A DNA stretch of 19,699 nucleotides from Chlamydomonas sphaeroides. Lineage: Eukaryota > Chlorophyta > Chlorophyceae > Chlamydomonadales > Chlamydomonadaceae. The position numbers were made by a program, and so were the translations under genes. The DNA is taken from NCBI GenBank assembly GCA_001662425.1, contig BDDC01000753.1, forward strand, positions 21,750 to 41,448, written 5' to 3'. Shown here piece after piece: positions 1 to 10,088 of this stretch; positions within the stretch are counted from its first letter, which is position 1; every line of letters starts with the position of its first letter. Under the pieces are notes generated by a model. It had not been told where the DNA came from. It worked only from the letters and a program-made list of their open reading frames with translations, and ran no database searches.

Positions 1-91
1 ACCTTGACGGACTCTCATTGTATGCATGGCATGGACCAGCCCTGACTGGTGGCCCCATCGCCGTCTGTCGTGCTCGCCCTCCCCTCCACAG

Positions 92-560
92 GGTGGCCTT
101 CCCGGGGGACATGCCGTATGTGTGGTGGCACACGGCGGGCCCGGGCGCCGACCCACGGGCCGTCACCAAGGAGCCGGAAGGTGCGTGCCGCTGTCGACTA
201 CGGGAGCACCACACCGCGCCTCAACCCAAGCGCTATACCCAGGCAGACCCAAGCCCTGCGGCCACATCGACCCTCCATGTTTGCGACACGCGCCGGCCCT
301 GTCTCGGAGCCTGCAGCTGCAGCGCACCTGCACGTCGCCTTCGCATGCTGGGACGCCCCCGCGCTGAGGCGCTGCTCGCCGCCCCTGCCGCCCCTGTCGC
401 CGCAGGCATGTACGAGGCGCGGCTGCAGGAGCTGCATGCGGCGCTGGCGGCACGGTCGGAGCGCTGCCTGCTGCTGGTAGCGCACTGGGGCGTGCTGCGG
501 GCGCTGACGGGGCTGGAGCTGCAGCCGGGGCAGCTGGCTAGCGCCGAGGTGGCTCTGTGA
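92..560 (+). CDS. Histidine phosphatase (phosphoglycerate mutase-like), 3' end only
   Basis: Two terminal exons are visible, 92-180 and 406-560, joined in phase 1 (Gly codon split G|GC) across a GTGCGT...CGCAG intron. Positions 1-91 are the end of the preceding intron (acceptor CCACAG). The first exon reads VAFPGDMPYVWWHTAG and the second contains LLLVAHWGVLRALTG. That second motif matches the C-terminal catalytic-histidine segment of the histidine phosphatase superfamily, which removes phosphate from small molecules or proteins; the substrate cannot be told from this part. The N-terminal RHG motif lies outside the window. The apparent TGA stop (558-560) overlaps a perfect GTGAGG donor (557-562), so the true C-terminus may be spliced further downstream (see findings). 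The family is fairly sure; the exact 3' end is not. Confidence 0.75.
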
Positions 561-1847
561 GGTGACATCGTGGTGCGCGATGCGGAGGTGCAGCCGTGCG
601 GCGTGCGGCGTGTAGGGTGCAGCGAAGTCGGCTTGTGGGGTTCCGGGCTCTGGAGAGTGCCGGGGAGCGCGCATGATGTCGGTCGCCGTTTGGTGCGCTT
701 GGTCGCGTATGCTTCGGTGCAGAGCTGCGGAGGCGCGTGGGCGGCGGGGAGTGAGGAACGCGGGAGCGCGGCGGCAGGCAACGTGTGGGACACGCTGGAG
801 GGCTGCGGCGGTCCCTGGCGTCAAGCCGGGGAAGGCCGGGGCTGCGCAGCTCCGTAAGGACGCGCGCTGGAGGCCAGCGCAAGCGCCAGGTAAGGGCGGG
901 AGGTGGACGGGCCGCGCCCCAAGCGCCGCGCCGCGCTTCTGACGGATGACGGCTTGCCGCTGGGTGCTGCTGTCCCCACAGGCTCTGCCTTCCCGGCACT
1001 GGCAGCACTACAGGCGGTTCAGGCGCTGGCAGCCCTGCAAGCCCCACGTCGTCGGCAGAGCGTCGCATGGCACACATTTGCAGATTAAGGTTTTAGGTTG
1101 TTGACATCGTTCTTCTGTCTTATAAGCGCGGCGCGTGGGCATGGACGCGGGCACGCGCTGGGGGGACGCTGGGGTTCCTTGAGAGCTTGCTGCTGTGGAC
1201 AAGACCTGGGCGCTGAGAGGTGTGTCTTGTGTCATGGGGTGTGCGGCTACGGTCGTGGCGTGGACCAGGGTAGCAAGGCATGCTTGCGCCATGACGCATG
1301 CCACGATCGTGAGAAGTGCAATGCGAAAGTGTCGGTAGCAATGCTCTGGCCGCATTGCACGTGCCGCCGCAGAAGCCAACGACCGCCAGCATGCCGGCCC
1401 TGGGCCGCCGGGGGCGCAGCTGCACAACAAACAGCTGCCCATGCCCGACCGCCCACGCCAGCCGTCGCACCCACGCCGCGGCAACCGCCGCCCCCACCCG
1501 GGCACAGCTACTTTCGTGCCTGCCGCCAGCACCTTTCCTCTGCGCAGCCAGCACCTGCCGCCCATGCGAGCTACCACGTCAGCGCTTGACGGCGACTTTG
1601 CTCCCAACTGTGCACCGCTGCAACCGCGCAGGTGCACCTGCCGCCACCTGCCGCCACCGCGTCTTCTTCACATGCCGCACCCAACCCCCAATGCAAGCAA
1701 CCCAGATGCAGCCACGCCGGCCTCTGTGCCCCAGCCGCTCTCTTCAATCCCGTCAATGTGCAACTCGGCTCAATGTACAGTCAGTTCAGTGCGTCTGAAG
1801 GCCGCCGCCCCACCAGCCCATGCACCCCTGCCGCCGCCTCCACCAGC
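561..1847. other. Tail-to-tail interval between phosphatase and AAMP-like genes
   Basis: The + strand phosphatase gene and the - strand AAMP-like gene converge here, so both 3' UTRs should lie in this stretch. The + strand is C-rich from about 1380 to 1860, so the AAMP transcript strand is G-rich there, as expected for an algal 3' UTR. I see no TGTAA polyadenylation signal on either strand. A possible extra terminal exon of the phosphatase starts after the CCCACAG acceptor at 975-981. No separate gene is supported; ORFs here overlap in several frames and match nothing I recognise. Confidence 0.4.
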
Positions 1848-4800
1848 TCAAGACCGCACCCGGAACACGCGCGCCGTGTTGTCGTCGGCACCCGTGAGTA
1901 GCAAGCTGCCGTCGGGACTCAGCGCCAGGTCCTGCACGGCCTCCTCGTGACCGCCGTACGTACGGACGCAGGCGTTGGTACGGAGGTCCCAACACCGCGC
2001 AGCGCCGTCCAGGCAGGCCGTGAACACGAGCGGCTCGGAGGGGTGCCACACCATCCGCGTCACCGACTGCGGGGGCGGTGTAGGTGGGAGCCGGGGACAT
2101 GGTGAGGCGGGCGGCAAGGATGAGGAGAGGCGAGGTGCGGAGAAAAAGCCGTCGCGCGGAACCGCAAGAGCAGCCCTTGATATTCAAGCCAGGGCCACCA
2201 CCAGCCCGGGGCCAGGTCGCGGCGCTGGGTCGCTCATTGGATGTGTTGAGTGCGGGCGCTCACCGAGGGGTGCTCGCAGGAGCCGCGCTGGCTTAGCGAG
2301 CCGCAGTCCCAGATGAGCAGCTTGCCGTCCAGGGAGGCCGAGGCCGCAAGGGCCACGTGCGGAGACAGGCCAACCGCCTCCACGCTATCCTCGTGGCCTG
2401 GGGAGGAGCGCCAAGTGGGGAAGCAGGACGGTAAGGACAGGAGCGGAGCGCATTGAGGCGCGCCGTTTGGCGAGTGGCATGACAGGCGGGCTTGACGGCA
2501 AGGGGACGCGGTCGGCGTGCAGTTGGGCCTTGGGCTCAGACAGAAGAGTTCAACATTTTGGTCTGCCAGCAGTGGCCCTTGGGCCTATGGAGACTGGGGT
2601 TGTTCGTCATCAGGGCCGGGCCGGAGGGCGCAGCATGCATTTGGCGGAATGCGCACAGGACGAGCGAGCATGGCGCGACAGAGCGTTGCTCGGAGAGTGG
2701 ACGTGCAGTGTCCGAGTGGGGACGCGTGGACATGCTGGGTGCAACGCGCGTGGCATTGGCGGCTCAGACAGAAGAGTTCAACATTTTGGTCTGCCATCAG
2801 CGGCCCTTGGGCCTTTGGAGACTGGGGGTGTTTGTCATCAGGGCCGGGCCACGGGGCGTGGGGCCCAAAGGCGCTCGTGCGTGTCCAGGGGCGGTGAGTG
2901 CTGTGCTTGTGCGTGCGAGCGCGAGCCCATGCGGGCAGGCTTGCGCGGGGTGCCGTTGGCTCAGACAAGGCTGAAAGCGTGTCATCAGGGCACCACGTGC
3001 CTCAGAATTTGATGGTACTTGTTTCGTCATCACAGCCAGATGCTAACCAGCGAGGCTTTGCATGCAAGCCGGCAACAATCCCAGCCCTACCCACCCACAG
3101 CAGCCATCGTCCGTAAACGCCCACACCCCGCGCCATGTCCTCCCTTCCCCGCTGCTGTCCCGCGCCCCTTCCCATCGCCATCTCCCTCACCGGTCAGCTT
3201 GCCCGCCGCGCGCCCCGTAGCGATGCTGGCGATGCACACGCCGCCCTGCTCGTCGCCGCTGATGACGGCGCCGCTGCCGTCGCGGTGCAGCGACACGCAG
3301 TTGATGGCCGCGTCGTGGAAGCCGTGGCCCTGCGAACAGCGTCAGCAGCAGCGGAACCGACCAGTTACACATGTGGGGGTGCAGCCGCTCCGCCGAGTTG
3401 TGGTAGATTATTGTGGCAGCGGCCGCGTGATTGGCGCAGGGCGCAGCCGGATAGGGGCTAATGCGCAGGCGCCCCAAGGGTCCCGGCGGGGTCGCCTGCC
3501 TGCCGCACCTGGATCGTGGCGGAGCACTCGCCGGTCTTGGGGTTCCACACCCGCAGGCTGGCGTCGTCCTCGCCGCCGACGCTGACGATCGACTTGCCGT
3601 CGGGCGTGAAGCAGCCGGCGCTCACAGGGCCGCAGTGCCCGGCAAACACCTGCGCAATTTTGGGCCAGGCGAGGGCCGCCGAGCAGACGAACCGTCAGGA
3701 CACAAGGCAGCCTCCAGAAGCCGCGTTTGCAAGGGGGCCCGTCCCTATGCACGAGCCGCCGCCCCCAGCTGCCGCCGCCCTGCGGCTGCCCACCTGCATC
3801 ACGGCGCCCGTTGCTGCGTTCCACATGTAAACCATGCAGTCGTCCGTGCCCCCGGCCACCACGTCGCCGCGCGGGTGCCAGGCCAGCCATTGCAGCGCAC
3901 CGCCGCTGCCCTCCAGGTTGTGCAGCAACCGCCCATCGGCCGTCGACCACACCTTGACCAGGCCTGCGGGCGAAGCGGTCCCAAGCACCGGTCGGACACC
4001 AGCTCGCAGCCGCCGCCGCGACCACCGGTTGACACCGAACCAGCCAAAGTGCAGGAGCCCGTGCAGATGCTGGCGGGTGCCCCATGGCTAGCGTCCACGG
4101 GCTTGGGCGGGCGCGGCCCGCCCGGGGCCAGGGCCCCAACCAGGCACGTGCGCAGCAAGTACGCACCGTCCATGCCCCCCGTGGCCAGCATGGCACCAGA
4201 GGCGCTGAAGCCCAAGGCCGCCACCGTGTCGGTGTGGCCCGTCAGCTCGAAGGTGCCCATCGTGCCAGCGCTGTCCTCAAACGCGTCCTGCCCCACGCGC
4301 CACAGGTAGGCTACGTCGTCGCAGCCGCCCGTGGCCACCACGTCGGGCTGCGCCGGGTTCCACGCTACAGCCACCACGGCGTCTGTGAGCGGCGAGGTTG
4401 AATGTGGGACAGGTAGGGTAAGAAGGGGAACGAGAGCGAGGAAGGCAGCAGATCGGGAGAAGCGCACCTTGGTGGCCGTCGAAGCAGTGGAACGAGTCGT
4501 CCTCAAGGACCGTGTGTACGCGGCCGTAGTCTTCCTCGCCCTCGCCGTCGTCGGAGCCGCCATCATCCTGGCTGCCGTAGCCGGGGTCTGCGGAGGCGGG
4601 CCGAGCGCAGCATCGTGCCGATGGGCGTCCCAGAAGCCGCCGCCGTCGCGCAAACTGCCGAGGTGCACGCAGATCACGCCAAGGACACGCGAGGTTGCGG
4701 TGTGAGAGACGGCAGATGCCGAAGAACAAGTCGGCGGCGGCGCCGCGAGGCATGACGCGAGGCACCCGGCCGCACCTTCTCCGTCGAGGTCGTCCACCAC

Positions 4801-4872
4801 GTCGCCGTCTATGAGGTCTAGATCCTCGTGACCGTCGTCATCCATACTACGGTGGCCGGTCGAGTCAGGCAT
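1848..4872 (-). CDS. AAMP: AAMP/Sqt1-family WD40 repeat protein, complete, 8 exons
   Basis: Exons on the - strand: 4872-4776, 4587-4468, 4382-4167, 3963-3794, 3649-3509, 3329-3191, 2397-2264 and 2066-1848. Phases agree at every junction and give 411 residues (human AAMP is about 434). The first ATG follows an in-frame TAA 12 bases upstream; an ATG at codon 10 is the alternative start. Residues 10-65 are strongly acidic (runs of D/E such as DDGEGEED), as in AAMP. WD40 blades follow, for example GHQDAVVAVAWNPAQPD then GGCDDVAYLWRV (72-105), GGMDGLVKVW (141-150), SLDGKLLIWD and a last blade ending NTARVFRVRS. The yeast homologue Sqt1 is the dedicated chaperone of ribosomal protein uL16; animal AAMP is mainly cytosolic. 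A role in ribosome assembly here is inferred from the family. Intron 6 (2398-3190) is much longer than the others and hosts snoRNA genes. Confidence 0.93.
2533..2617 (-). ncRNA. Box C/D snoRNA, paralogue copy 1 (target unknown)
   Basis: This is the downstream member of the pair in transcript order. Box C CTGATGA is at 2613-2607, box D CTGA at 2539-2536, with GGC/GCC flanks that can pair. It differs from the 2761-2845 copy at only five bases (2569, 2573, 2587, 2600, 2605). All five fall in the middle or just after box C; the box D guide region and both boxes are identical, the pattern expected of selected guide RNAs and not of a random duplication. No clear D'/C' pair is seen in this copy. Target unknown. 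Confidence 0.7.
2761..2845 (-). ncRNA. Box C/D snoRNA, paralogue copy 2 (target unknown)
   Basis: On the - strand: a GGCC 5' flank, box C CTGATGA (2841-2835), box D CTGA (2767-2764), then GCC, which can close a short terminal stem with the GGC. The G of the usual RUGAUGA box C is a C here. An internal palindrome GGCCCAAGGGCC lies mid-molecule. A T at 2797 (G in the other copy) creates an internal CTGATGG (2800-2794), which could act as a weak D'/C' pair. The 20 bases before box D would guide to an RNA containing AGAAGAGTTCAACA; I cannot place this in rRNA or snRNA. Same orientation and intron as its near-identical partner at 2533-2617. Confidence 0.7.
2957..3038 (-). ncRNA. Box C/D snoRNA, double guide, snR41-like (18S Gm1126-type site)
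   Basis: Read on the - strand, this 82-nt stretch of AAMP intron 6 has, in order: stem TGGC (3038-3035), box C GTGATGA (3033-3027), box D' CTGA (3005-3002), box C' CTGATGA (2988-2982), box D CTGA (2964-2961) and stem GCCA (2960-2957). The bases just before box D are complementary to CAAGGCTGAAA, a conserved 18S rRNA segment. The fifth base from box D selects the first G of the GG, the position I place at yeast 18S G1126, methylated with snR41. The bases before box D' are complementary to ATTTGATGGTAC, which I recall from the 5' domain of green algal and plant 18S. Boxes and stem are seen directly; the rRNA matches are from memory of rRNA sequences. Processing from the spliced or debranched intron is expected. 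Confidence 0.85.
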
Positions 4873-5258
4873 CGTCGAGACGAATTAGCGCTGAAAAGGC
4901 AGCTGCCGCTGCAAGGAAGAGTAAAAGATAGCTGTAGACTTGGCTGCTGGCCGCCGGGTGTATGCCGCTGACGAGGGAACCCGTGGGGCAAGCTTCCGCG
5001 ACGTCCTGCATTGATGCCCCCTGCTTTCATTCGGCCAAACCCCCAGCCGCCCCTCAAACGCTCCGGCCCAGCCTGCTTGTGTCCGAGCCCGACACTGCCT
5101 CCTATCCACACGGCAGCTGCCAACTACCGCAAGCAGAGAAGGGCCGAGACTCGGCACACACGCAGCCAGGACGGCTGACTGGGCCCGCTGCGGGCGCATT
5201 CCTAGCAATAGTGCGACTGGCTGAAACGTAGGCTATCGCGTGGAGCTGTCGAGAGAGG
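4873..5258. promoter_or_regulatory. Divergent promoter interval between AAMP-like and THH1/TOM1-like genes
   Basis: Only 386 bp separate the two start codons, which point away from each other, so both 5' UTRs and core promoters must lie here. In-frame stops precede both ATGs: TAA just before 4872 on the - strand and TAG at 5229-5231 on the + strand. I see no clear TATA box for either gene. A CCTTGCAG on the - strand just upstream of the AAMP start could be a 5' UTR splice acceptor; this is weak. Confidence 0.6.
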
Positions 5259-8208
5259 ATGCGCACTCTGCTGGGGCTCTCAGGGCCTGCTGCGCAGCTA
5301 TTCAGCAACCTGGTATTTCCATTTCCAGACTGGTGAGTGCTTGCAGGAGCTGGCTGGCCTGGGACTATGCTCACAATCCCTTTTGGCGCGGCCTCAGGTG
5401 GCGCAAAGCGGAGAATTCGGAGGCAGTACAGACCTATAGCAACTATGCCATTGGCGGCGCGTACGGACTGATTGGCCTCGTCGCTTTTGTGAGTCTTCGC
5501 GGGCAGTGCGCAGCACCGGCACGTTGTTGTCCTTGCCCCGGCGACCCGCGCTCGTCAGCCAGCCTCAGAACATGGCCCTGCCGTCGGGGGCCATGGGCGG
5601 GCCGTTGGTGCCTGTCGCTCTCGCTCGCGACATTCCATGACACGCGTGCAATGCCAGACCTCACTCCAAAACCCCAAACCTCTCCCAACGCCTCCCCCGC
5701 GCAGGTGCAGCTCGTGCGCCTGCAGCTGCGCGTGCCGGAGTACGGATGGACCACGCAGAAGGTGCGCCTTTGTCACGGCCCCAGCCGGTCGCCTAGTCCC
5801 CCAGCTGCTGCCGCTCCCACCACCGCCACATGACACGCCAGCCCAGCGCAGCCTAGCCGGACGGCGCCGCTGCTGTAGCCTGGACCCTGTCGCCTCTCCT
5901 GCATCGCGCTCCTCCGTCATGCTTGCTCGCCGCGGCCCTGATCGCTGGCCCTGCGGCGGGCCCACGCCAGCCCACGCCCCGCGAAGTCCCTCCCGTTCTT
6001 CTGCCGCGCTGCCCGCCCGGCCGAGTGACGTGCCTGCTCCCTCCATCCGCTGTGCTATGGTGCCCGGCCCCTCCTCGCCCCATTTGTTCATCCTCTTGCC
6101 ATGTGTCCCGCCTGCTCGGCTTGTGGTGCCTAGCGCCCCAAAGCACTCCTCGCGCCCCACGCGCCACGACCCTCCGCCTGCTCACATGGCGCCGGCACAT
6201 ACCCTAGCTCACCGCCCGTTCCCCCCTTTCCCCCCCACACGCCCCAGGTGTTCCACCTGCTAAACTGTCTGGTATCGGCGCTGCGCTGCGGTGTGTTCTT
6301 CTTCCGGCCGGCGCTGGAGGGGCTGCACCCGCTGGTCACCAAGCTCATGCTGCTGGACCTGCCGGGTGGGCAGGGCAGGGGGCGGCAGGGTGAAGGGTTT
6401 AGACAGGGGTTGCTAGGGTTCGTGCCGCCACCCGCGGGTCACCAAGCTCGAGCTAGGCTGGCGCAGCGCAGCGGCCCAGGCCAACGAGGGCACAGCACAG
6501 GGGCCAACCTCGGGCAGCCCGGGGCAAGTGGAAGGCGCGCGGCGCCAGCTGCGGCGCCAGCTGCGGCGCAAGCAGCTTGGGCCGTTACGTCAGCTCGGCG
6601 CCACGCGCGGCTGAAGCCGCAGCGCGACCGCTGCAGCTGGAGCTGAGCCGCCGAGGCGTGGCGGGGCCCGCAGCCGGGCAACGAGGAGGGCCAAGGCAGG
6701 CAGCGCCGGCCTTGGCCAAGGTCGCTGGCGCCGCCGTGCCTGTCCCGCCCCCCCACCCCGGCGCACGGCGGGATGCGGCGCCGACCGGGCTGCCGTACCA
6801 CCCCCGCTGCGCGCCCTGCGCCTCGGGCTCTGCGTCTGCGCGCTGGACGTGCGGTCCCTGCCTCCAACTCTTGGACCTCTGCGCCCCAGGCCCGGCCCTT
6901 CGGCTCGTGGGGTACACGCCACGCCTATGCTGAGCGCGCCTCTGCCTGGCTCCCTCCCTTGCCCCCCCTGCCCCCTCGCGCCCCCCAGGCCTGCTGTTTT
7001 TCACCACCTACACGCTGCTGGTGCTGTTCTGGGCCGAGATCTACCAGCAGGCCCGCAACCAGCCCGCGGCGGCGCTGCGGCCCACGTTCCTCATCATCAA
7101 CGTCATCGTGTACGCTGTGCTGGTGAGCGGCGGCCATGGAGGCAGGGGAAGCCGGTCCTGGCTTGGGCTGGCGCTTGAGCGGGGATGGCGGCGTAGGCCA
7201 GGGCTGCTGTCAGCTGGGGCGTGCAGCCGGGACGGCGCCAGCGCGGAAGCTCGGTTGGCTGGAGCAGCATAGCGAGCGGCCTGGCCGCTGGACCCTGCCG
7301 TGCTGCCCCCCCCCCGCACCCATCCCGTGCCGGCTCTCCCTGCCCCACCCGACAGGCCGGGCTGTGGGCGCTCACCACGTTTGGCCGCACCAGCGATGTG
7401 CAGGTGGGCATGCCGGCGGGGGCTGCTGCCGCAGGAGGTATGCACAGGCAGCGCCCGTCCTACCAATGGCGCCGCGGGCATCTCAGTGACCGCAGCCGCC
7501 TCGGGCCGACGGTGGGTCCGATGTGTCTAAGCCCCGCCCTCCGCTGCCTGTGTGGCCCCCAACCGCCGCTCCCAGGAGCTGGCCTACACGGTGTCCAACC
7601 TGTGGCTGGCCGCCGTGTTCCTGGCGGCGGCCGCCGGCTTCCTGCTGTACGGCGGGCGGCTGTTTGTCATGCTGCAACGCTTCCCCATTGAGAGCCGCGG
7701 CCGCCGCAAGAAGCTGCGGGAGGTGGGGCTGGTCACCTCCATCTGCGCCGGCTGCTTCACGTTCAGGTGAGGCCGGATGGACGGGCGCGCTGAGCAGGGC
7801 GAGGACGGGAGCGGGTGCGTCGGGCGGCAGCGGGCCTGTGCCAGGCAGCGGGCGGCGGTGGACTGGCGGCGGAGGGTGGGTGCCCGCTCGGCGGCCGGCC
7901 CTTCACCACACCCTGCCACGGACCCCCCCCCCAAACACCGCTCCCATCACCCGCACCACCTTTGGCGCACTCCCTGCTCAATCCTCCTCCCCCCAACCCA
8001 CCTCGCCCAAACCCTCAGGGCCATCATGATTGCCACCTCCGCCATTGACCGCGACGACCTGGAGGTGGACATGCTTGGCCACCCGCTGCTCAACGCGGCC
8101 TACTACACGGCCGCCGAGGTGCTGCCCTCGGCCGCGGTGCTCTACATCCTGCGCAAGCTGCCGCCCAAGCGCAACGCGCAGGGCTACCAGCAGATCCCCT
8201 CGCAATGA
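5259..8208 (+). CDS. THH1/TOM1/TOM3-family seven-span membrane protein, complete, 8 exons
   Basis: Exons: 5259-5332, 5398-5488, 5705-5761, 6248-6365, 6989-7122, 7356-7403, 7576-7766 and 8019-8208. All phases agree and give 300 residues (Arabidopsis TOM1 is about 291). ATG 5259 is the first after an in-frame TAG at 5229. Seven hydrophobic spans are visible, near residues 41-61, 75-93, 102-128, 144-166, 180-203, 223-247 and 259-280. Typical family segments are YSNYAIGGAYGLIGLVAF, LLFFTTYTLLVLFWAEIY and LRPTFLIINVIVYAVL. A basic loop RGRRKKLRE lies between spans 5 and 6, and the tail ends in YQQIPSQ. In plants these proteins sit in the tonoplast and other endomembranes; TOM1/TOM3 are known as host factors recruited by tobamovirus replication proteins, and their normal role is poorly defined. 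Family membership is confident; function in the alga is inferred. Confidence 0.92.
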
Positions 8209-8457
8209 GGCTGCCAGCAGGGCCTCTCGCGATGAGCAGGGCGGCGGAGCCGGGAGGAGCGGCGAGGCGCGGGCGGGAGCGGCCGGTGCGCGGGAGCGGG
8301 GCAGCAGCGCCGGCCGCATGGCCGCTGGCCCCGGGCGGCGCCGCCACGGGGCGAGGTGGAGGCCCATGCAGGGCCCTCCACGCAGCGAGGCGGCGCAGCG
8401 GCGCAAAGAGCAGCTCCCAGCCAGGAGGGCGCCGCAGCTCCGGGCGGCCCACGCAGC

Positions 8458-8522
8458 GGGCGGCCAGCGGGGGATGCAGGCAAGGGCGGCCAGCAGGGGG
8501 ATGCAGGCAAGGGCGGCCAGCG
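8458..8522. repeat. 26/27-bp minisatellite, about 2.5 copies
   Basis: Units 8458-8483 (26 bp) and 8484-8510 (27 bp, one extra base), then a partial third unit at 8511-8522. Each unit starts GGGCGGCCAGC and ends ATGCAGGCAA. It lies just after the THH1/TOM1-like stop codon, probably in its 3' UTR. Confidence 0.85.
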
Positions 8523-10083
8523 AAGCCGCGAGGCAGCGGCGGACGGAGCTGGGCGTGGGAGGGCTAGGCTGGACGGCCGGGTCCTGCCCGCAGGAGGGGC
8601 GGTGCTCCGAAGGTGTGCACGAGGCCGGCGAGCAGTTGGGCGGCGCTGCAGGGGCGAGCGGCGCATCTGAGCGGTCGCTCGCGGCGATGGCGGCGCGATG
8701 CGGGGCGGCCTGGGGCGCTCCCCGGGGTGTGTGGCTGTACGCAGCGCCTGTGTAGGGGCGGGGCGGGGCCGCAAAGGGGCCCCCCACTGAAAGACATTCT
8801 ACCATGGCTGCTTCAGGAACTGTCGGGACGGCGGAGGAAGGTTGGGGCCTCTGGGTGGGGGCCATGCACAGCACACGGTTGCCGTTGGCCGCCGCAGCGC
8901 GCGCTGCCGGGCTCGTTCGGCGGGCAGGACCCCGCAAAGGCAGGCGCGCTTGGGTGCAGGCTTGTGTGCGGAGGCCACGGCTGGGGCCCCGCCTCGTGGC
9001 GGGGGAGGGGTTGTCGGGCGCGGGCCGCGGGAGTCTGCAGGAGATTGTGCAGGGCGTGCTCCAGAATCGCTGTTTGTTGTGGGGTTGGTGGGTTTGCAGG
9101 GGCGCCTTCGCGTTGCGTGGAGGGCTGCTGCGTTGCTGCCCCGCGCGGCGCGATCACCGCCCGGTTGGCCCATGGGTCGGTGGCGGCACGGGGCGCAAGT
9201 TGGTGCTGTGTGCCGTACAGGCAAGGGTGTGGCACGGCGCAGGGCCCCGGTGCGAGGAGCCAGTTGGCGAGGATGGCGTTGCGGGCGGCTTTCGGCTGCG
9301 GAACGAACGAGTTTACGCCGCCGTCCGGGCGCTTCAGGCCGGGGACGGCGGCGCGTACTTGCAGGGGTGGGGTGCATCGCGTGTGGCATGCCGCACGCTG
9401 CTTTGAAGCTGTAGTCCAGTCTCGGCTCGGCACGGCCGGCTCCCGGACATTGAAAACCGGTTCCCGATCCCGGCAGCCCTGGGGAGGTGGTCGTGACGTG
9501 GGCCGGCTGCCACGCGAGGGCGCATGGCCCCCGCACGGAGACACCAGCAGCTTCACGCTGCTTCATTCTTGGAAGCACACCAGCACACGCCAGCTGGCCC
9601 TCATCAGCTGGCGGACCAGGTCGCCACGTTGCGCTAGCAGTGCCGCCGCCGCCGCTGCTGAGCCATGAGTGGCGTGAGTGCACCCGCGCAAGCAGCGCCG
9701 CGAGGGCGCATGCGGCGAGCGGGCAGCAGGCCGAGTAGGGGCCCCTGACGCAGGCGGGCGCAGCGGGCAGCGCTCCGGGCTGCGGCGGTGCGGTTGTGGC
9801 GATGCTGCGGGACGTTCGGGGCCCTCAGGACTTGTCCGCCATCCGGGAAAGCGCAGTCGGCAGTCGGCAGCCGCATGCCGATGCCAGGCAAGGGCAAAGG
9901 GCACGGAGGTCCGTCCTTTTGGTCCCAGCTGCCACACCAGCACAGCAGGTCCGCCCTGACATAAACGCATCCTCCACTCCGCGGCCCCCATGGGCTCACG
10001 CACGCGTGTCGCATGTCCATAGCACAATCCCAAGCACAACCGCAGGAAGGTGTCAATGTTGCCTCGGTTGTGCACATGCAGAT

Positions 10084-10088
10084 TGTAA
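10084..10088 (+). terminator. TGTAA, candidate polyadenylation signal
   Basis: TGTAA is the common polyadenylation signal in Chlamydomonas. This is the first one on the + strand after the THH1/TOM1-like stop, but it would imply a 3' UTR of nearly 1.9 kb. A non-canonical signal nearer the stop is equally possible. Confidence 0.25.

Larger units (their letters stand above)
2533..2850. repeat. 90-bp direct duplication, 228 bp apart, in AAMP intron 6
   Basis: 2533-2622 and 2761-2850 match at 85 of 90 positions with no gaps. The duplicated block is the snoRNA plus a few flanking bases; the 138 bp between copies is not obviously repeated elsewhere. The 228-bp offset is a multiple of three, so spurious + strand ORFs carry a repeated peptide; this is not evidence of coding. 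Confidence 0.9.

Noticed and set aside
558..857. In-frame sequence after the phosphatase TGA reads GDIVVRDAEVQPC, hinting at readthrough or a selenocysteine codon.
   Set aside because: The frame soon becomes compositionally ordinary, the position is at the natural end of the domain, no SECIS-like element is apparent, and a splice donor at the TGA is a simpler alternative.
1098..1950. Several 140-170 codon ORFs on the + strand.
   Set aside because: They overlap each other in different frames, use poor codons and coincide with the antisense of the AAMP 3' UTR and last exon.
2492..2974. A + strand ORF with a twice-repeated peptide in AAMP intron 6.
   Set aside because: The repeat is explained by duplicated snoRNA genes on the other strand; the offset is a multiple of three by chance.
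3019..4309. Long + strand ORFs (up to 282 codons) across the AAMP locus.
   Set aside because: They are antisense shadows of WD40 exons and run through well-supported introns of the - strand gene.
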